In this document: one piece after another, positions 45,635 through 46,281 of the stretch
Layout: each line of letters starts with the position of its first letter
Numbering within the stretch: position 1 is the stretch's first letter
Source of the DNA: Minisyncoccota bacterium
Lineage (GTDB): Bacteria; Patescibacteriota; Minisyncoccia; Phycocordibacterales; PALSA-1337
Reading direction: 5' to 3'
Assembly (NCBI GenBank): GCA_028713005.1
Contig: JAQTPC010000007.1
Location: 1-46,281 of the forward strand
DNA: 46,281 nt
The notes under the pieces: generated by a model
Seen by the model: only the letters and a program-made list of their open reading frames with translations
The model's database searches: none
What the model was told of the DNA's origin: nothing
Position numbers and translations under genes: made by a program

Positions 45635-46281
45635 TTGGCGAACAGCCAAACCTTTGGGAGCTTCTCCACCCCCAGGATGTGGTGAGCCGACATCGAGGTG
45701 CCGAACTCCGCCGTCGATATGAACTCTTAGGCGGAACTAGCCTGTTATCCCTAGAGTAGCTTTTGTCCGATAATCTTCCCCAGCATCTAATGCCTAGGGT
45801 CGGTTCACTTGGCTCCGCTTTCGCGTCTGCTTGACACGTACGTCTCGCAGTCAGGCCAGCTTGTGCCCATACACTATCGCCACGGTTTCCATTCGCGGCT
45901 AGCTGACCTTAATAGGCTCCTCCGTTACTCTTTAGGAGGATAGCGCCCCACTAAAACTGTCCATCATATACTGTCTCCCGCCGTTTATGCCGGCGAGGTT
46001 AGAACATACAAAATTCAAGAATGGTGTTTCATCGACGGATCAATATCACCCGAAAGCGACACATCAAATCCTCCCATCTACGCTACGCATGAATCACGTA
46101 TGGTCAATACAAAATTACAGTAAAGCTTCTAGGGTCTTTTCGTCTAACTGCAGTTAACCGGCATCTTCACCGGTACTGTATTTTCACCGAGCAAGTCTCC
46201 GAGACAGTTCTCCAGTCATTACACTATTCAACGCGTCAGAACTTACCTGACAAGGAATTGCGCTACCTTAGGATCGTTATA

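Overview
The window looks like a Patescibacteria/CPR-type (Parcubacteria-like) genome segment. It is bounded on both ends by minus-strand rRNA genes: the 16S 5' end at 1-275, and 5S plus the 3' half of 23S at 44435-46281. From left to right it contains: (i) a decayed RelA/SpoT-type HD gene; (ii) an unusual ~14.7 kb accessory cluster (about 0.65-15.5 kb) made of a NitT/TauT-type ABC importer, TelA, a coiled-coil membrane protein, a CDC48-like AAA+ ATPase, two substrate-binding-protein/OmpA fusions, a VWA lipoprotein, a small unknown protein and a divergent ATP-dependent DNA ligase-like protein, in short transcription units with recognisable promoters and terminators; (iii) YgjP-like peptidase, histidine phosphatase, GIY-YIG, DinB, short FtsK; (iv) a type I R-M locus with an extra PD-(D/E)XK-like ORF inside it and a DpnI/DRP-like protein downstream; (v) mostly housekeeping and envelope genes (RluB/RsuA, ABC-F, SecDF, AroD, glycosyltransferases, RodA/FtsW). 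The strongest structural oddity is a 651-nt group I intron in 23S rRNA (E. coli site about 2593) with a tRNA-like gene at the tip of its P6 extension, where homing endonuclease ORFs can sit. The anticodon arm of this tRNA-like element is itself interrupted by roughly 50-60 extra nt. A second genome-scale pattern is two classes of gene starts: apparently leaderless genes (TATAAT-N6-8-ATG) versus SD-led genes with TTGACA promoters.
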